A DNA stretch of 64,000 bases from Gluconobacter cerinus (GTDB taxonomy: Bacteria; Pseudomonadota; Alphaproteobacteria; Acetobacterales; Acetobacteraceae), in contig NZ_BEWM01000001.1 in NCBI RefSeq assembly GCF_002723935.1, forward strand, positions 62,001-126,000, read 5' to 3'. How positions within the stretch are numbered: position 1 is the first letter of the stretch; every line of letters begins with the position of its first letter. This document shows, piece by piece, positions 1 to 8,917 of this stretch. Made by a program: the position numbers and the translations under genes. The notes beneath the pieces are model-generated. The model made no database searches. It saw only the letters and a program-made list of their open reading frames with translations, and was not told where the DNA came from.

Positions 1-535
1 CGAAGGTCCGCATGTAATTGGCTAGAGCCTTGTTGCGAAATCCCGTCTCTTCTTCCTGCCGCGCCACATCCCGATCAATCAGGATGGTATCCGGATCTGA
101 GCTCATGGGCTTCAGGAAGCCCAGAAGCTCATTCTGCGCACCGTCCAAGCCATACTGGGATGTCAGAATATCCGATACGACAATCGCACCCGCATTGATG
201 AACGGGTTTCTCGGAATGCCGTTTTCACTTTCAAGCTGGATAATCGAATTGAAGGCACTGCCCGACGGTTCCTGCCGCACGCGGCTCCAGAGCCCGGCGT
301 CCACCGCATTAAGCGCGAGCGTCAGGCCAAAGACCTTTGAAACGCTCTGAATCGAAAAAGCTTCTTCAGCATCCCCAACAATATGACTGCCACCTTCTGC
401 ATCGATAATGGCCATTCCAAACCGGCCGAGATCGACGTTTGCCAATGGCGGAATATAGTTTGCCACCTGCCCCCGATCTGTCTCGGCACGCATTTCCTCT
501 GCGATTTCCGTGATAATAGCGGTCAGTGACGGCAT
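1..535 (-). CDS. glsA: Glutaminase, partial (C-terminus beyond left edge)
   Basis: Hydrolyses L-glutamine to glutamate and ammonia in the cytoplasm; serine-dependent beta-lactamase-like glutaminase family. The first 178 codons are present, starting at an ATG whose coding strand begins at 535. The S-x-x-K catalytic pair is visible (SVSK, residues 64-67), followed by the family block [11 protein letters not shown] around residues 108-118, which contributes substrate-binding Asn residues. A full family member has about 305-310 residues, so roughly 130 are missing because the window ends, not because the gene is broken. It is separated by about 110 bases from the next gene on the same strand and appears to be its own unit. 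Identification is firm from the motifs. Confidence 0.92.
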   Translation of the reverse strand, partial: MPSLTAIITEIAEEMRAETDRGQVANYIPPLANVDLGRFGMAIIDAEGGSHIVGDAEEAFSIQSVSKVFGLTLALNAVDAGLWSRVRQEPSGSAFNSIIQLESENGIPRNPFINAGAIVVSDILTSQYGLDGAQNELLGFLKPMSSDPDTILIDRDVARQEEETGFRNKALANYMRTF

Positions 536-645
536 GTGGGGTTATCTCCAGTTCAGGCGGTTGTAAGACCTTTCACAGAGCAGCCTATTGAAAAAAGGCG
601 TTTTTTAAGAACAGGAGCCATGCATCTTACGCGCAGCTCTTTATT

Positions 646-2055
646 CTAGGGTGAAACAACGCGATGACGAACGACCTCACCCACAATCACAAGCGCGGGT
701 GAAGAAACCTGTGCTTCTGCGGCCTGAGCCGCCATTGTTCCGAGTGTTCCCGTCAACACACGTTGCCCGGGCTGGGTTCCCCGTTCCACAATGGCTGCTG
801 GCCAGTCTGACGGCAGGCCATTTTTTACCAGACCCGCCATCAGAGCTGGTAACGTCGAAATTCCCATATAGATAACGACAGTCTGACGGCGATCCGCCAT
901 GTCATCCCAAGGCAGATCCAGCACGCCATCCGCCCGTGCGTGCCCTGTCACAAACAGACACGCCTGAGCACAATCCCTGTGTGTCAGGGGAATACCTGCG
1001 TAGGACGCACATCCACTGGCGGCGGTAATGCCCGGCACAACACGAAAAGACACTCCCGCGTCCACCAGGGATTCAATTTCCTCGCCACCGCGCCCGAAGA
1101 TGAACGGATCGCCCCCTTTCAGACGCAGAACACGCTGACCGGCTTTCGCGTGACGGACCATCTCGCTGTTGATTTCGGACTGTGGCATCGCGTGGCGATT
1201 ACGCTGCTTGCCCACAAAAATCAGCTCCGCGTCACGTCGAACACGTTCGAGCAACACTTTGGGTAACAGATTATCGTAAAGCACCACGTCAGCATTCTGC
1301 ATGAAGTGGAGGGCCTTCAATGTCAGAAGATCGGGGTCGCCGGGCCCGGCCCCCACAAGCCAGACCTCGCCAGCAGCCCGCTGTGCCGACAGGAGCACAT
1401 CAAGCACACTGTCAGCCCGAACCTCATCGCCTGCCAGTGCAGCTTCTGCGCCTGCTCCGTCCAGAAAATCTTCCCAGATCCGTTTCCGATCCTGCACTGC
1501 AGGATATTGTGCGGACACCCGCGCCCGGCGGGACTGCATATACGCGGCGAGTTGCCCCGTCCCATGCGGCATCCAGCTTTCAATTTGTTCCCGCAGTCGA
1601 CGCGCCAGAACCGGTGCTCCGCCAGCGGTTGAAATTGCAACACGTACAGCCCCACGCCGAACCTGAGCAGGCGTAATGAAGGTGGACGGCTCCGGATCAT
1701 CAACAGCACAGACTGGAATATTTAACGTGTCAGCAAGAGCCGCCACTACGCGATTGACGCTCCGATCGTCTGTTGCCGCATAGACCAGACGACACCCCGG
1801 CATGACAGTCTGTAAAATATCAGCGTCAACGCGACCGCCTACATGCCGCGCCAATCCCGCATCCACCCACTCCTGAACAACGGCATTCAGGGCTTCCGCA
1901 ACAATCTCGATCTGCGCACCATGATCGAGCAAAAGCCTGCCTTTGTTGACAGCAACTTCGCCGCCGCCAACCAGCAATACACGTGCGCCCTCCAGACGAA
2001 GGGAAATGGGAAACCAGCCTGTCTCAACCCCGGATGCGGGCATCTCTATATCCAT
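646..2055 (-). CDS. cysG: Siroheme synthase (multifunctional)
   Basis: Makes siroheme from uroporphyrinogen III. The N-terminal part (about residues 1-215) is the precorrin-2 dehydrogenase/ferrochelatase domain, with the NAD-binding glycine stretch LLVGGGEVA near residue 30. The C-terminal part (about 230-460) is the SAM-dependent uroporphyrinogen-III C-methyltransferase, with [11 protein letters not shown], the [17 protein letters not shown] block and PGITAA. The length of 469 residues matches full CysG fusions. Siroheme is the cofactor of assimilatory sulfite/nitrite reductase, but no reductase gene lies in this window. An ATG four codons downstream (2043) is an alternative start; neither has a strong Shine-Dalgarno sequence. 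Confidence 0.93.
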   Translation of the reverse strand: MDIEMPASGVETGWFPISLRLEGARVLLVGGGEVAVNKGRLLLDHGAQIEIVAEALNAVVQEWVDAGLARHVGGRVDADILQTVMPGCRLVYAATDDRSVNRVVAALADTLNIPVCAVDDPEPSTFITPAQVRRGAVRVAISTAGGAPVLARRLREQIESWMPHGTGQLAAYMQSRRARVSAQYPAVQDRKRIWEDFLDGAGAEAALAGDEVRADSVLDVLLSAQRAAGEVWLVGAGPGDPDLLTLKALHFMQNADVVLYDNLLPKVLLERVRRDAELIFVGKQRNRHAMPQSEINSEMVRHAKAGQRVLRLKGGDPFIFGRGGEEIESLVDAGVSFRVVPGITAASGCASYAGIPLTHRDCAQACLFVTGHARADGVLDLPWDDMADRRQTVVIYMGISTLPALMAGLVKNGLPSDWPAAIVERGTQPGQRVLTGTLGTMAAQAAEAQVSSPALVIVGEVVRHRVVSP

Positions 2056-2191
2056 GTGCGTTCAGAATAACAGTTCCAGAACGGAACGCCGTTTCTCTTC
2101 CCTACACGCCCACCCCGAACAGGCAAAGACAGGATGCCCTCAGAAAAACCCAAACTGCTTTGAGTTCAGGCTTCTCTGTAAACAGTAAAGG

Positions 2192-2344
2192 TCAGCGGTG
2201 CCCGTACCCTCCGCCGCCGCCAACGTAAGGTCCGCCTCGGCCTTCGTGATGATGATGTCCCCGTCCATGATCGTATGGCCCGTAGCACGCCATCAGGGGT
2301 GCCATCATGGCAAAACCCAGCACCATCATTGCAAGACGCTTCAT
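2192..2344 (-). CDS. Small His/Gly-rich lipoprotein
   Basis: A 50-residue protein with a basic start (MKR), a hydrophobic signal stretch and a lipobox (LMAC, Cys at residue 20). The mature part is very short and rich in Gly and His, including four consecutive His near residue 30. The start at 2344 is preceded by AAAGGA on the coding strand; a longer reading upstream has no support. The His cluster suggests metal binding, but that is inference. No family recognised. It is probably anchored in the inner or outer membrane and lies alone between cysG and a divergent small gene. Confidence 0.7.
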   Translation of the reverse strand: MKRLAMMVLGFAMMAPLMACYGPYDHGRGHHHHEGRGGPYVGGGGGYGHR

Positions 2345-2563
2345 GGGAAAATCCTTTTGAAAGACTGAACCGATAAGATTTCTATTCAGGAAATATGGCT
2401 GCTTTCCGGCGACAGTTTCCCTGTTGTGACGCGGCAAGCCCTTGAAGACCGACTTGCATTTCTGTCCTGCACGGACGGGGAGTTACCATTTTAACCATTT
2501 TCGCATATAATTTCGTACGACTGTAGGACAACCGTTCGCCTGCACTCGCCCCAGGAGCGCGAC

Positions 2564-2692
2564 ATGATGGCTGAATTTATCGTCAAGGCGATCAAATCGA
2601 TCCAGAACGGTATGGGTTTTCCAATCCTTCTTGGAATTCTGGTTTTGCTCGTGATCGCCGGATATCTGGTGCTTTACGCACTGGTGATGTGA
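2564..2692 (+). CDS. 42-residue single-pass membrane protein
   Basis: A short reading frame starting MMAEFIVKAI and ending YLVLYALVM, with a good AGGAGCG ribosome-binding site about six bases upstream of the start. It has an amphipathic N-terminal half and one strongly hydrophobic helix (about residues 18-41) that runs to the C-terminus. The size, clean ribosome-binding site and hydrophobic profile argue for a real small membrane protein. Function unknown. Its stop lies 68 bases upstream of the HD-domain gene start, so the two may be co-transcribed. Confidence 0.6.
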   Translation: MMAEFIVKAIKSIQNGMGFPILLGILVLLVIAGYLVLYALVM

Positions 2693-2760
2693 CAGGACGC
2701 CATCTCTCAGGATCAGGCCTGACTTTGGCCTCAAATTTCCAATCGTCAGGACCTATTTTG

Positions 2761-3330
2761 ATGATCACACACGAGATCAAGAAGCGTCTCGATTTTCTCC
2801 GCGAAGCCTCCAAGCTCAAAGATGTGCTCCGCCGCGCTTTTACTCTAGGTGGTCAAGCTGAAAGCACCGCCGAACACACCTGGGGTCTATGCCTTCTTGT
2901 CATGACCTTCGCTGACCAGCTTGAAGGCATCGACCTGCTGCGCCTCCTTAAGATCTGTATTCTCCATGACTTGGGCGAAGCCATCCATGGCGATATTCCA
3001 GCCATTTCCGTTGAAGCTTCCAGCAACAAGTCCCAGCAGGAGCGTGAAGATCTCCTGACTGTGATGGCCCCTCTTCCCGAGCATTTGAAAGAAGAGTTTC
3101 TTGAGCTTTGGGATGAGTACGAAAATGCCTCCAGCCCTGAGGCCAGGATGGCAAAGGCTTTCGACAAACTCGAAACCATTTCCCAGCATAATACTGGCAT
3201 CAACCCGCCAGACTTCGACCATGAATTCAATCTGACTTATGGCCGCCGCTATACCGACCATTCAGCATTAACCCGTGCGATCCGCGACGTCATTGACAGT
3301 GAAACCATGCGAAACGCTGAGAAAGTCTGA
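2761..3330 (+). CDS. HD-domain phosphohydrolase (HDDC2/YfbR-like)
   Basis: A 189-residue cytoplasmic protein of the HD superfamily. The metal-binding residues are visible: His in the AEHTWG segment, the HD pair in CILHDLGEAIHGDI and a later Asp in AFDKLE. The overall pattern matches the HDDC2/YfbR group, whose characterised members are 5'-deoxynucleotidases acting on dNMPs. The ATG at 2761 is chosen because an upstream extension to 2689 would add a non-conserved leader overlapping the preceding small gene. The exact substrate is inferred from family. Confidence 0.82.
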   Translation: MITHEIKKRLDFLREASKLKDVLRRAFTLGGQAESTAEHTWGLCLLVMTFADQLEGIDLLRLLKICILHDLGEAIHGDIPAISVEASSNKSQQEREDLLTVMAPLPEHLKEEFLELWDEYENASSPEARMAKAFDKLETISQHNTGINPPDFDHEFNLTYGRRYTDHSALTRAIRDVIDSETMRNAEKV

Positions 3331-3500
3331 ACTCAAGCTGAGTGTTTCGGAGAATTTTGTTTCTCGACAAAAAGAAACAGTTTCCCCAAAAATACCCCAG
3401 TATGGTTTCTGCGTCAGGGAATGACCTGACAATCCTTCGCTGCTCCAGACACAAACGGGGCTCATAAACTTGCAATTCCGGGAGATCGGCAGGCCTCAGC

Positions 3501-6137
3501 ATGACCAGCCACCATTCTGGCACTCCAGCCGCTACCCGCTCCCGATTAAATCTCAGAAAACTGACGTGTTGCGGTTTCAGCGCCGCCCTCTCCTGCGGCT
3601 CAGCCTGGGCACAAAGTACCAATACGACGGGCACAACCCCATCCAACGTATCCGGCAGCACGACATCCACAACGGAGCATATCGTTGTTACCGGCCATAA
3701 ACCGGAAGGAGCCGTCATTGGTGCGCCAAAACCACTCATGCACATCAGCGCAGATGAGATTAAATCCTATGGCGTTGATACCGTAACGGATCTGTTGAGC
3801 ACCATTTCGCCTGAGACACGCTCTGGACGGGGAGCAACAGGAAATGCTCCCGTTGTTCTCCTAAACGGCAAACGAATTTCCGGCCTTCAGGAGGTTAATG
3901 ACCTTCCCTTTGAAGCAATTGCACGGGTAGAAATTTTCACGGAAGAAGAAGCTCTCCGTTATGGCTATGCGGCAGATCAGCGCGTCGTCAACATCATCAC
4001 CGTTAAGCACTTCCGGTCCGTTCGTGCGCGCGTATATGGCGAAACATCCACGGATGGGGGTGGAGAAAATGGCGCTCTTTCCCTCAGCTTCACGCGCTTG
4101 CAAGACGAACGGCGCATCAACCTCAGCGCTCGTTATACGGCCAGTTCATGGCTGAGAGACAGCCAGCGCAACGTGGCTCCCCCGGCGGCAAACTCACTCT
4201 ATGCCACACAGGGCAACCTCAGTACGTCAGATGGTACCAGCCTGGACCCGGCCCTTGATGCTCTGTCCGGACAGACAGTCACTACGGCAGGGAGCCCATC
4301 CTTGCCTTTCGGGCAGGCCGCAACGCTGGACGACATTCTCCCCTACGCGAACAATCCCAATACCAGCACGAATGCCTCAGCGTATACGCTTCAGCCGCGC
4401 AAGCACGAATTGAACCTGAACGGGGTTTACGCTGATCGTATCACTGAAAATATCAGCTCGTCTCTCAATGTGAGTTTTGATCATCAGGATCAAATCAGTC
4501 TGCAGGGGCTACCGCATGGGGTACTCACGCTGCCTGGCGGAAGTTTCTATTCACCATTTACCCAGGCTGTTCAGCTTTTCCGCAGCTTTGGAAACATCGG
4601 CCCGCTTCAACAGACCGCACACACCGAAACAGGGCACGCCGGCCTTAATTTTAATGGCGATCTCGGGGACTGGAAGTGGAATGCCAAGGGCAGCTACGAT
4701 TACACTCAAACAGTCACGAACAGCCAGACTGGGCTGTCGCTCACAACGGCCCAGGCAGCCCTGAATTCCAACGACCTTTCTTTCGCCCCATGGACAACAG
4801 TGTCTCCAGCCTGGTTAGGCACGCGCCTCGTCAATCACGGTCGCACCACAAGTAATCAGGGTCAGATCAGCGGACTGCTCTCCGGTTCGGTTTTCACACT
4901 TCCTGCTGGAGATGCCTCCACCAGCATTGCAGCCACGGGAACACTCAGCCAGCAAAACGCTGTATCCACCGTCAATACCGTGACATCTCGTGCGGCCATC
5001 AGCCGAGATATTGGTACAATTCGGATCAACGGCGACCTTCCGATCGCAAGCCGAAAGAACCACTTTCTGTCTTTTCTTGAAAAGCTGGATGCCAATGTGA
5101 ACGGTGCGGTCAGCGAGGTGTCCCACTTCGGAACATTGGGAACAGTCGGTGGGGGCGTCACATGGGCGCCTCTCACATGGATCCAACTGCCGCTCTCCAT
5201 CACTGAACAGACAGAAGCACCCGCAGCCTCCTCCCTTGTGGCGCCCACAATCGAAACTCCGAACGTCACAACATATGACTATGTGCGTGGAGAGTCCGTT
5301 CAGGTCACGACTGTATCTGGCGGCAACCGGAACCTGCGGTCAGCCGATCGACATGAAATCAGTCTTGGTGCCATCCTGTCCCCTCCGTTTCTGGACGGAT
5401 CACGACTGCACATCAATTACGTGCATGACAACACACACAATCCGGTTCTGTCTCTACCCACTGCCACCGCAGCCATTCAGGATGCTTTCCCGGATAACTA
5501 CCAACGAGATGCTGACGGCGTTCTGGAACGTGTGGATTTAAGGCCAGTCAACGCCGACTATGAGAAGCGGACAGAATGGAACACCACTTTCTCGCTGTCA
5601 CGTCCCTTCGGAAATGAGCCTGACAAAGCGCACCATAAAGGACGGCCAGGCAATACCACGCAGGGTCGGTATTACGTTGTCCTGACCCAGGTCTGGCGGT
5701 TGAACGATACCGTAAGATTACGATCCGGCCTCCCAGCGATAGACCTCCTAAACGGCGGAACGATAGGTGGTCTTGGCGGCAAACCCCGTCATGAAGTGGA
5801 ACTTCAGGCAGGAGCTTATCGAAACGGTATTGGCATCAGGCTGGACGGTAAGTGGCAGTCAGGCACATCAACTCTGGGCAGCACGTCCGCAGGCAGCCTG
5901 TATTTCAGTAGCCTCGCAACCCTGGATTTTTCGGTTTTCGTCACTTTGGGAGACGTCCCCCGCTGGAAACACAGCGAGTGGGCTCAGAATTTTAGAATCA
6001 TGTTGTCGCTAGATAATGTCTCGAACAACCGCATTCACGTTCATAACGGAACCGGCGCCACACCGGCTGGATACCAGCCTGCCTTCATGGATCCCATGGG
6101 GCGGACTATCGGGTTGTCCCTTCGAAAATCGCTCTAA
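3501..6137 (+). CDS. TonB-dependent receptor
   Basis: An 878-residue outer membrane protein with a cleavable signal peptide (hydrophobic core ending SAWAQS near residue 38). A TonB-box-like stretch (HIVVTG) comes next, then a plug domain (about 60-165) with the typical LLNGKRI and VEIFTEEEALRYG segments. A long Thr/Ser/Asn-rich beta-barrel follows. The C-terminus is SLRKSL rather than the usual terminal aromatic. Substrate unknown. It precedes the lipid locus on the same strand but is separated by 285 bases, so it need not be part of it. The plug resembles proteobacterial receptors without an assigned siderophore. Confidence 0.85.
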   Translation: MTSHHSGTPAATRSRLNLRKLTCCGFSAALSCGSAWAQSTNTTGTTPSNVSGSTTSTTEHIVVTGHKPEGAVIGAPKPLMHISADEIKSYGVDTVTDLLSTISPETRSGRGATGNAPVVLLNGKRISGLQEVNDLPFEAIARVEIFTEEEALRYGYAADQRVVNIITVKHFRSVRARVYGETSTDGGGENGALSLSFTRLQDERRINLSARYTASSWLRDSQRNVAPPAANSLYATQGNLSTSDGTSLDPALDALSGQTVTTAGSPSLPFGQAATLDDILPYANNPNTSTNASAYTLQPRKHELNLNGVYADRITENISSSLNVSFDHQDQISLQGLPHGVLTLPGGSFYSPFTQAVQLFRSFGNIGPLQQTAHTETGHAGLNFNGDLGDWKWNAKGSYDYTQTVTNSQTGLSLTTAQAALNSNDLSFAPWTTVSPAWLGTRLVNHGRTTSNQGQISGLLSGSVFTLPAGDASTSIAATGTLSQQNAVSTVNTVTSRAAISRDIGTIRINGDLPIASRKNHFLSFLEKLDANVNGAVSEVSHFGTLGTVGGGVTWAPLTWIQLPLSITEQTEAPAASSLVAPTIETPNVTTYDYVRGESVQVTTVSGGNRNLRSADRHEISLGAILSPPFLDGSRLHINYVHDNTHNPVLSLPTATAAIQDAFPDNYQRDADGVLERVDLRPVNADYEKRTEWNTTFSLSRPFGNEPDKAHHKGRPGNTTQGRYYVVLTQVWRLNDTVRLRSGLPAIDLLNGGTIGGLGGKPRHEVELQAGAYRNGIGIRLDGKWQSGTSTLGSTSAGSLYFSSLATLDFSVFVTLGDVPRWKHSEWAQNFRIMLSLDNVSNNRIHVHNGTGATPAGYQPAFMDPMGRTIGLSLRKSL

Positions 6138-6422
6138 AATCGCTCCTCACCCCTTCTTGGCACTGCCGTCCCAAAGATGTGCGCGAAAGTTGGATTACAC
6201 ACTGACACAGAACGCGAGCTTGCCTTCAAACAGTTGAGATCCTTGCAATTCTGCAAAGTTTTCACGTGCAGGTCTCGTCCCAGAACGGCTCATGTTCATC
6301 CCTCCGTGGAGGTGAATGCAACGTTTGGTCATAAAATGTGAGTTTAGATTTTCTCTTGAGACCCTATGTGTGAAGCAGATTTGTGACAACGATTTGACAA
6401 CCATGAAAGTTTCCTGCGCCTG
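6138..6422. promoter_or_regulatory. Upstream region of the flippase gene
   Basis: 285 bases without a gene. I see a consensus -35-like TTGACA about 25 bases before the flippase start and a nearby related TTGTGACAACG, but no convincing -10 at the right spacing. No terminator-like hairpin follows the TonB receptor gene. It probably contains the promoter for the flippase-phosphotransferase-acyl ligase unit. Confidence 0.3.
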
Positions 6423-7790
6423 ATGTCGGCCGAAGAACCGCCTTTACAACTCCCGAAAGTGGCCGGTGTCCGACGCGTCATGAGCAATGTTGGTGTGTTG
6501 CTTGGAGGACGTGTCGTGAATGCGCCCCTGAGCCTCCTCCATATCTGGATGGCGACACATTTCCTTGGAAGTTATGGCTTTGGTCTCATCGCCATGATGT
6601 ACGCCTTCGCGCGTACCATGGGCGATCTGGTCGATTTCCAGTCCTGGCAGACAGTGCTGAAATATGGCCTTCGCCCGCTGACGGACGGAGACCGGAAAGG
6701 GTTCCAGCGCGTCATAGCGTTCAGTTTTCTGCTGGATGGTCTTGGAGGGTTTCTTGGGTTTTCTGGCGGCCTGTTCATCAGTATCTTTGCTATGAAAATG
6801 CTGGGCTGGCCGCCAGAAATTCACCAGACAGGAACAATATTCTGCCTGTCGATCCTGTTCATGGCATCCGCCACCCCCACAGGTCTTCTGCGCATCTTCA
6901 ACAGATATGATCTGATTTCCATTCAGGGCGTCGTCGCCACTTTCGTTCGCGTCGTGGGTACTTTTTTCCTCACCCTAAAAGGCGCGTCCGTACCAGCATT
7001 GGCGTTCGTGTGGATGTTCGCCGAATTTGCAGCCTGGGCAACACTCGGGTTTATGGCCGTCCGGGAGTTGATCCGCCGAGATCTGATGCGTGGCCTTACA
7101 AAAGAACTACGCGATCTGATCCCTGACCTGCTGAATGGGCATTTCTTTCGAACCCATCTCGGTATCAGGCGCTTTGCGCTCTCCACAAACCTCAATTCTG
7201 CCCTAGCTCTGACTTTCGGGCATATTGGAACGCTTGTAGTGGGAGCGTTCGTTGGCCCCGCAGGTGCCGGGTATTATCGGGTAGCCAGCCAGATTGCCGC
7301 AGGGATCGCCAAGCCAGCCGCCCTGATTCAAACAACTGTATACCCGGAAATGGCACGCCTTTGGCGTGATCGCGCGACAACAAAGCTTTACCGCCTGACC
7401 ATTCAGGTGGCTCTTGCCGCCGGTGGGATCGGGACAGTTCTGCTTGCCTTGACCCTTCTGGCAGGCCGCCCCCTTTTGCAGCTTTATATCGGCCCAACAG
7501 GTGCAACGCAGACGATGCCAGTCACACTCTGGCTTCTTGCAGCGGAAGTTGTTGCTGTCTGGGGCCTTCCGCTCGAACCCCTCCTGTTCACAACAGACCG
7601 CTCGGGCGCTGCGACATCTGCGCGTTTCCTGGACTTTCTTGTATTTTTTCCGGGGCTTGTTCTCGTTGTCCGCAGATACGGTCTCGATGGCGTTGGCCCC
7701 ATTACACTCTGCGGGGTCATGCTCCTGATCGGACTTCAGCTTCTTCTGGTTCTTCGTCAGCCCTCTCTGCGCACGATTTCCCAGCCATGA
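6423..7790 (+). CDS. Polysaccharide/lipid-linked flippase (Wzx/MOP-like)
   Basis: A 455-residue integral membrane protein with about 12 predicted hydrophobic segments, matching the multidrug/oligosaccharidyl-lipid/polysaccharide (MOP) flippase superfamily. Such proteins move lipid-linked glycans across the inner membrane. No strong ribosome-binding site precedes the start at 6423; a Met at codon 20 (6480) is an alternative. The stop overlaps the next start by four bases (ATGA), so it is coupled to a TagB/F-like transferase and then an acyl-AMP ligase. The substrate could be a glycan-lipid or a sphingolipid derivative; this is inference from context. Confidence 0.82.
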   Translation: MSAEEPPLQLPKVAGVRRVMSNVGVLLGGRVVNAPLSLLHIWMATHFLGSYGFGLIAMMYAFARTMGDLVDFQSWQTVLKYGLRPLTDGDRKGFQRVIAFSFLLDGLGGFLGFSGGLFISIFAMKMLGWPPEIHQTGTIFCLSILFMASATPTGLLRIFNRYDLISIQGVVATFVRVVGTFFLTLKGASVPALAFVWMFAEFAAWATLGFMAVRELIRRDLMRGLTKELRDLIPDLLNGHFFRTHLGIRRFALSTNLNSALALTFGHIGTLVVGAFVGPAGAGYYRVASQIAAGIAKPAALIQTTVYPEMARLWRDRATTKLYRLTIQVALAAGGIGTVLLALTLLAGRPLLQLYIGPTGATQTMPVTLWLLAAEVVAVWGLPLEPLLFTTDRSGAATSARFLDFLVFFPGLVLVVRRYGLDGVGPITLCGVMLLIGLQLLLVLRQPSLRTISQP

Positions 7791-8917
7791 AAGTCGTCTT
7801 TCCCTTAATCGCCCAGCGACACCAGACGCTACACGCTCTACCAATCGCACTGGAAATGTCAGCCCGACATCCAGAAGTCGCGGTCCATATTGCGTGCCTG
7901 ACAGCAAGTCATCTCGAACTCGCGCGTTCGTTGGCTACGCTTTATCCGGAGTCTCGCGTTCAGTTTGACCTGCTTCCGATTTCAGATGCACTTCGGCATC
8001 GGATTGAAGCACAGGGGCTACGAGTCCTTGACCGCCTCATGGGGCTGTTTTTCTCCCGGAAGTATTTCAAGGGCTTCGATGCCATCATCGTTCCTGAAGC
8101 AACCTCTCTTCAGCTTCGACACATGGGCGTTCGTACCCCCCGTATGATCTGGACGGGTCATGGGGCCGGAGATCGTGCCATCGGCTTTGCCAAGCATCTC
8201 AGAAAATTTGATTATCTTCTGGTTCCCGGCCGTAAAGTCGAAGAGCGGATGCTGGAAAAAGGCATCATCCGTCCTGGCTTCTATCACCGTGGCACATATG
8301 CAAAGTTTGATCTGGTTCGCCGGATGCATGCACGTCGACCACCGCTTTTTAATAACGGTCGCCCGACAATCCTGTATAATCCGCATTTCGTGCAGCGTTT
8401 CTCGTCATGGCGCATGATGGGCAAGAAGCTGCTTGATTTTTTTGCAGCACAGGATCAGTACAATCTGATCTTTGCTCCTCATTTCCGGCTGTTTGATAAC
8501 CATCGCCCGGAAGGAGAAGCCCTCAGACGAGAATATGCGGGTCTGTCCCATATGCTAATCGACCCAGGGAGCGAACGAAGTATCGACATGACCTATACCA
8601 TGGGCGCAGATCTCTATCTCGGGGATGTCAGCAGTCAGGTGGCAGAATTCATGATACGACCACGCCCATGCCTGTTTCTCAACGCTCACGAAGCAGCCTG
8701 GCAGGATAACCCCAATTATCAGTCTTGGACGCTTGGCCCGGTGACGGATAATATTGCCAATCCTGGACAGGAAATCATGAAGGCGTTCGACACACACTCA
8801 CGTTTTCTTGAGACCCAGCGCCAATATGTACTAGAGACTTTCGAAACTTTGGGCGAACAGCCCACGGCACCCGCCGCAGCGGACGCCATAGTTAACTTTC
8901 TACACAAGGCCGCCTGA
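7787..8917 (+). CDS. CDP-polyol phosphotransferase-like protein (TagB/TagF family)
   Basis: A 376-residue cytoplasmic or membrane-associated protein of the CDP-glycerol:glycerophosphotransferase type. The second GT-B-like half carries the motifs LYNPHF and FAPHFRLF, an acidic GADLYLGDVSSQVAEF segment (about residues 280-295), and RPCLFLN, all typical of the family. Known members transfer a phosphopolyol from a CDP-activated donor. In this locus a MobA-like cytidylyltransferase candidate (18310-19065) could supply a CDP-activated donor for a lipid acceptor. Overlaps its upstream neighbour by four bases and the next gene by one base (TGATG). Exact donor and acceptor unknown. Confidence 0.78.
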   Translation: MKVVFPLIAQRHQTLHALPIALEMSARHPEVAVHIACLTASHLELARSLATLYPESRVQFDLLPISDALRHRIEAQGLRVLDRLMGLFFSRKYFKGFDAIIVPEATSLQLRHMGVRTPRMIWTGHGAGDRAIGFAKHLRKFDYLLVPGRKVEERMLEKGIIRPGFYHRGTYAKFDLVRRMHARRPPLFNNGRPTILYNPHFVQRFSSWRMMGKKLLDFFAAQDQYNLIFAPHFRLFDNHRPEGEALRREYAGLSHMLIDPGSERSIDMTYTMGADLYLGDVSSQVAEFMIRPRPCLFLNAHEAAWQDNPNYQSWTLGPVTDNIANPGQEIMKAFDTHSRFLETQRQYVLETFETLGEQPTAPAAADAIVNFLHKAA

